The notes under the pieces were generated by a model, which made no database searches, was not told the DNA's origin, and saw only the letters and a program-made list of their open reading frames with translations. A DNA stretch of 9,593 nt from Oscillospiraceae bacterium (GTDB taxonomy: Bacteria > Bacillota_A > Clostridia > Oscillospirales > Oscillospiraceae): contig JAFVPA010000033.1 of assembly GCA_017505505.1 (NCBI GenBank), forward strand, positions 1 to 9,593. Reading direction: 5' to 3'. A program made the position numbers and the translations under genes. Below, piece by piece: positions 7,100 to 9,593 of this stretch; within the stretch, counting starts at the first letter, position 1, and each line of letters starts with the position of its first letter.

Positions 7100-8332
7100 T
7101 TATCCCGGCATGGGGATCTTGACACCGTCACCCAGGAGGATGTGGTCCACTTCGGAAAGGACGATGGGTGTCTCGGCGGTGAGCTTATCGCCGGTGCCGT
7201 CGGTATGGAGAGCCACCTGGCTGCCGTCCTTCATGACGGCGTAAACATAGCGGTCGGTGTAGCCTCGGAAATTCTGGTATTCAATTTCAGCGCCGTAGGC
7301 AGGTTCTTCCAAATCGTATTGGACAGTGGCTCCGAAGGGGGTGAGAACGAAGGAGATAATCTTGATGGCATCGATGCCGCTGCCAATCTGAACAGTCATG
7401 CCGTTTACTTTTTCCAGAGCCCACCATTTGATGCCCCAGGTCACAACGGGTTCTTTTGTGATCAGTTCCACACTGCTGTTATCGGCCTTCGCTTCGTCAA
7501 AGGTGATGGTGAATTCCCAGGTTTCCTCCACCAGCGTTTCGGACTTGTACAGGCCTTCCATTTCCTCACCATCGATCATATAGTCCTGCCCGGCGTATTT
7601 GGCATCGATTTCTGCACGCTTTGCCGCATCCTCCCAGGTGTGGATGAAGTTTTCAAATACAAAGTGGAACGTGATATCGCTGGAAAAAGGGTCCTCCAGC
7701 GGGATTTCCTTGTTGGGATCGAATTTGTCGATGCCGATGGAGAATACATAATCCAGGGTATTGGGAAGTCCGTCGTTGTCCTGCTCCCATTTTGTTCCGT
7801 CGTTCCAGATGATGTTGTGTTCCGGGGAGCCGTTGCCAAGACCGGCGTCGATGCCGATAGAGGTGGCAAACATGGTGCGGCTTTTTGGATCCCGTACCAT
7901 GCTGGGGGCGTTTCCGGGAAAGATCGCGTCGGAGTCTCCGGGGCTTTTCAGATTGGCTGTTTCCAGGTCAACGTCCTCGGGGGCGGTGACACCGAAGATC
8001 ACATAGGCTTTGGCACCGGCGCGAATGGCGGACTTCATTTCAATGCTCCATTCTCCCTTGACCTGGGTTTCCTGGATGATCTGCTCATGTTCCTGGATGA
8101 ATTCCACCTGCTCCGGGGATAAGGGGTCCGCACTTCTTGCGGCGAAGAAATCCGTGAACCAGCCGTTTACATAGGCCACGGTGCAGCCCACCAGTAACAG
8201 GGCCAGGGCCGCAATGGCAGCCACCAGCAGGATGCGTTTCGGAGAGATGCGTCTTTGTACGGGGGTCTGGGCATCGGCAACGTAAGTGTCCCGGACAGAG
8301 CCCAGCAGCTCCAGAAGTTCCATGGAAGTCAT
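7100..8332 (-). CDS. DUF4179-type membrane protein, probable anti-sigma factor
   Basis: This 410-residue protein begins with a short cytoplasmic segment (1-32), then one membrane helix (about 33-55, ILLVAAIAALALLLVGC), then a long extracellular domain rich in beta-prone and aromatic stretches (IKWWALEKVNG, VYAVMKDGSQVALHTDG). It resembles DUF4179 proteins, which in Firmicutes are commonly encoded after an ECF-type sigma factor and are thought to act as membrane-bound anti-sigma factors. Recognition of the family is from layout and general resemblance. LVGC (47-50) fits a lipobox, but the helix and family layout favour a plain anchor. The start at 8332 is chosen because its ATG overlaps the sigma TGA by 4 nt (ATGA) and AAAGGAGGG lies just upstream. 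An in-frame ATG at 8464 would run 44 codons deep into the sigma gene and lacks that support. Role: inferred sensor and inhibitor of the partner sigma factor. Confidence 0.85.
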   Translation of the reverse strand: MTSMELLELLGSVRDTYVADAQTPVQRRISPKRILLVAAIAALALLLVGCTVAYVNGWFTDFFAARSADPLSPEQVEFIQEHEQIIQETQVKGEWSIEMKSAIRAGAKAYVIFGVTAPEDVDLETANLKSPGDSDAIFPGNAPSMVRDPKSRTMFATSIGIDAGLGNGSPEHNIIWNDGTKWEQDNDGLPNTLDYVFSIGIDKFDPNKEIPLEDPFSSDITFHFVFENFIHTWEDAAKRAEIDAKYAGQDYMIDGEEMEGLYKSETLVEETWEFTITFDEAKADNSSVELITKEPVVTWGIKWWALEKVNGMTVQIGSGIDAIKIISFVLTPFGATVQYDLEEPAYGAEIEYQNFRGYTDRYVYAVMKDGSQVALHTDGTGDKLTAETPIVLSEVDHILLGDGVKIPMPG

Positions 8333-8886
8333 GTTAGGCCCTCCTTTGCAAGATGTGCGTTCAGTTTCTTTCGGGTGCGGGACAGCATAACGGCGGATTT
8401 GTTGGGGGTCAGCCCAAAGCGCGCGGCAATGTCCTTGACGGCCTCCAAGTACCAGTAGCGGCACAGGAAGACCTTCCGCTCCAACTCCGGAAGACCATCC
8501 AGAAAGCGGTTGACGGCAGCCAGCGTTTCCTTATGAATGACGGCATCCTCCGTGCTTTCCCGGCCGCTGACGCAGTCCTGCAATTCTTCCAGGCACAGGG
8601 GCACTTCACCGCCGCCACGCTTCAGGCGGGAGCGCTTTTTCCAGTGGTCCAGGGAGATGTAGCGGGTCATTTTGCCCAGGAAGGCGGATAAAATGGCTGG
8701 CCGCTTCGGGGGCATGGAGTTCCAGGCGGCAAGATAGGTGTCGGAAACGCTTTCCTCGGAATCTTCCCGGTTGTTTAAAATGTTGTTGGCGATGCAGAAG
8801 CAGTAGGCCCCATATTTGGCATCGGTCTCGGAGATGGCCTCCTCCGACCGGGCCCAGTACAGGTCCAAAATCGCTTTGTCATCCAT
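8329..8886 (-). CDS. ECF-like sigma-70 family RNA polymerase sigma factor
   Basis: This 185-residue protein has the two-domain layout of group 4 (ECF) sigma factors. A region 2-like part (about 22-92) includes the acidic NREDSEESVSDTYLAAWNSMPP type segment (39-60) and a basic WKKRSRLKR stretch (82-90). A region 4-like part (about 118-180) includes LPELERKVFLCRYW (132-145) and the helix-turn-helix DIAARFGLTPNKSAVMLSRTRKKL (152-175), which would read the -35 element. It would direct polymerase to a small regulon. The ATG at 8886 has AAAGGAGCTG upstream with 9-nt spacing after GGAG. It is the first gene of a two-gene operon and is coupled by a 4-nt overlap to the DUF4179-like membrane protein, its likely anti-sigma factor. 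The promoter looks sigma-A dependent rather than obviously autoregulated. The signal and regulon are unknown. Confidence 0.93.
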   Translation of the reverse strand: MDDKAILDLYWARSEEAISETDAKYGAYCFCIANNILNNREDSEESVSDTYLAAWNSMPPKRPAILSAFLGKMTRYISLDHWKKRSRLKRGGGEVPLCLEELQDCVSGRESTEDAVIHKETLAAVNRFLDGLPELERKVFLCRYWYLEAVKDIAARFGLTPNKSAVMLSRTRKKLNAHLAKEGLT

Positions 8887-8971
8887 GGATATCAGCTCCT
8901 TTGTATATGTCTTTCACCTATCCAGTAGACAAACGGAAGAAAATATGACAGCAGACACAAAAATATTTTTT

Positions 8972-9000
8972 ATTATAGCATACTTTGATGGGGCGGTAAA
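8972..9000 (-). promoter_or_regulatory. Promoter of the sigma/anti-sigma operon
   Basis: On the minus strand a perfect TATAAT (8977-8972) with extended TG (TGCTATAAT) lies 17 bp after TTTACC (9000-8995, 4 of 6). The predicted leader is roughly 80 nt. The -35 abuts the left edge of repeat D's flank (TTGTAGTTT from 9001), so the element ends exactly at the promoter. Confidence 0.65.
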
Positions 9001-9188
9001 TTGTAGTTTGTCTTTGTATAAATACTGTAGGGCGGAGGCCTGCCTCTGCCGGGCAGTTGCAGTCAATGAGTGGCAAAAAACCAATATGAATTGGGTAGAT
9101 TGTTGCCAATATTATCACGCTCAGTAAAATTGGTGCCCGGCGGGGGCAGGCCCCCGCCCTACAGAGGCTAACGTAATATACGATAATT
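9001..9188. repeat. Composite palindromic repeat D with flanks
   Basis: Core 9031-9050 (GGCGG-AGGC-ct-GCCT-CTGCC, one base off perfect) and core 9139-9158 (GGCGG-GGGC-ag-GCCC-CCGCC) face each other between TGTAG (9026) and CTACA (9163). Inner arms GCCGGGCA (9048-9055) and TGCCCGGC (9134-9141) are inverted. The spacer holds a nested hairpin: TGGCAA...TTGCCA around CCAAT-ATGA-ATTGG. Left flank ATTGTAGTTT (9000-9009) and right flank CGATAATT (9181-9188) recur at similar distances in repeat A. I see no gene in 8887-9257. Confidence 0.82.
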
Positions 9189-9204
9189 GCTCAGCCATAA
9201 AGGC

Positions 9205-9236
9205 AAAAAAGGACTCCAATCTTTCGATTGGAGTCC
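9205..9236 (-). terminator. Intrinsic terminator of tsf
   Basis: A perfect 10-bp stem, GGACTCCAAT (9211-9220) with ATTGGAGTCC (9227-9236), has a 6-nt loop. On the minus strand it is followed by TTTTTT (9210-9205). It begins about 21 nt after the tsf stop, so tsf ends its transcript. Confidence 0.95.
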
Positions 9237-9257
9237 TCTGTGAAATTTCGAGAGAAA

Positions 9258-9593
9258 TTACTTGGCAGCGCCGGCGATCTGTGCGGCGACCTCAGCAGCG
9301 AAGTCGTCGACCTTCTTCTCGATGCCTTCACCCTTGGTGTAGTGGATAGCGTCGACGAAGGTGATCTTGCCGCCCAGCTTCTTGGCAGCGTCGGCGATGT
9401 AGCCGGCCACGTCGCCCTTGAACAGGTCGGAGCGAACGAACTCCTGCTGCAGCAGGCAGTTCTCCTTGAAGAAGGCAGCCATCTTGCCCTGAGCGATCTT
9501 TTCCTTGACCTGAGCGGGCTTGGAAGCCATCTTGGGGTCGTTGTCCATCAGAGCGACCTGAACAGCCAGCTCCTTCTCAACAGCCTCAGCGGG
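9258..9593 (-). CDS. tsf: Elongation factor Ts, C-terminal part (gene runs off the right edge)
   Basis: The visible 111 codons (in frame to the last base) encode the end of EF-Ts, the nucleotide exchange factor that recycles EF-Tu from its GDP to GTP form. The visible part matches the C-terminal half of the family: EKELAVQVALMDNDPK, then VKEKIAQGKMAAFFKENCLLQQEFV, then GDVAGYIADAAKKLGGKITFVDAIHYTKGEGIEKK and an alanine-rich tail. The start and the N-terminal UBA-like domain, which contacts EF-Tu, lie beyond the window. The methionine at 9548 is internal. A strong terminator follows, so tsf is the last gene of its transcript. By the usual bacterial order rpsB should lie just to the right, which cannot be seen here. 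The gene appears intact as far as it goes. Confidence 0.95.
   Translation of the reverse strand, partial: PAEAVEKELAVQVALMDNDPKMASKPAQVKEKIAQGKMAAFFKENCLLQQEFVRSDLFKGDVAGYIADAAKKLGGKITFVDAIHYTKGEGIEKKVDDFAAEVAAQIAGAAK

Noticed and set aside
8333..8464. Earlier in-frame ATG (8464) for the DUF4179-like gene
   Set aside because: It would overlap the sigma gene by more than 130 bp and add a non-conserved-looking segment. The ATG at 8332 has AAAGGAGGG and a 4-nt stop/start overlap.
8959..8970. AT palindrome AAAAATATTTTT near the sigma operon start site
   Set aside because: A low-complexity AT run can be palindromic by chance; there is no stem stability or T-tract logic to support an operator or attenuator.
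78..9163. CRISPR array from the repeated TGTAGGGCGG motifs
   Set aside because: Copies are scattered over 9 kb in separate intergenic gaps, are palindromic, and lack regular spacers or cas genes.
9258..9548. A 96-codon complete small gene at the right edge
   Set aside because: The frame continues to the window end with EF-Ts sequence, so the methionine at 9548 is internal to a truncated tsf.

Overview
The window looks like a chromosomal segment from a moderately GC-rich Firmicute of the class Clostridia, most likely an Oscillospiraceae/Ruminococcaceae-type gut bacterium. The pointers are strong AGGAGG-type ribosome binding sites, consensus-like sigma-A promoters, a sigma factor paired with a DUF4179-type membrane protein, and a polyamine transporter with its binding protein fused to a permease. 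The taxonomic placement is inference.

Layout, left to right. Bases 1-357 hold a composite palindromic repeat (A) and a promoter for a SEDS-family cell-wall polymerase (FtsW/RodA type, plus strand, 358-1521), which ends at a clear intrinsic terminator. A shortened copy of the same repeat (B) lies in the gap between convergent transcription units. The minus-strand operon potA-potB-potCD (5555 down to 1719) follows. It encodes a complete spermidine/putrescine-type ABC importer in three tightly overlapping genes. The last gene carries both the PotC-like permease and the PotD-like solute-binding protein in one polypeptide. A single repeat unit (5711-5740), doubling as a likely terminator, separates it from a minus-strand DUF362/4Fe-4S ferredoxin-like protein (6862-5756) whose promoter contains a perfect 20-bp palindrome. 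Another composite repeat (C) follows. Then comes a two-gene minus-strand operon of an ECF-like sigma factor (8886-8329) and a membrane-anchored DUF4179-like protein (8332-7100), a probable sigma/anti-sigma pair. Composite repeat D, an intrinsic terminator and the C-terminal end of elongation factor Ts (tsf, running off the right edge) complete the window.

The genes are mostly housekeeping or ordinary accessory functions. No new multi-gene defence or mobile system is evident. The most unusual signal is intergenic. Eight copies of a 20-bp palindromic core, GGCGG-NNNN-nn-N'N'N'N'-CCGCC, lie at five places, in every intergenic gap of about 100 bp or more. The four variable stem bases change between copies with matching changes on the other arm. 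Paired (composite) and single forms are related in a way that suggests deletion between the two cores of a pair. Other points of interest are the PotC-PotD fusion with a topologically required extra membrane segment, altered predicted ligand-pocket residues in the PotD half, and two palindromic candidate operators at promoters.
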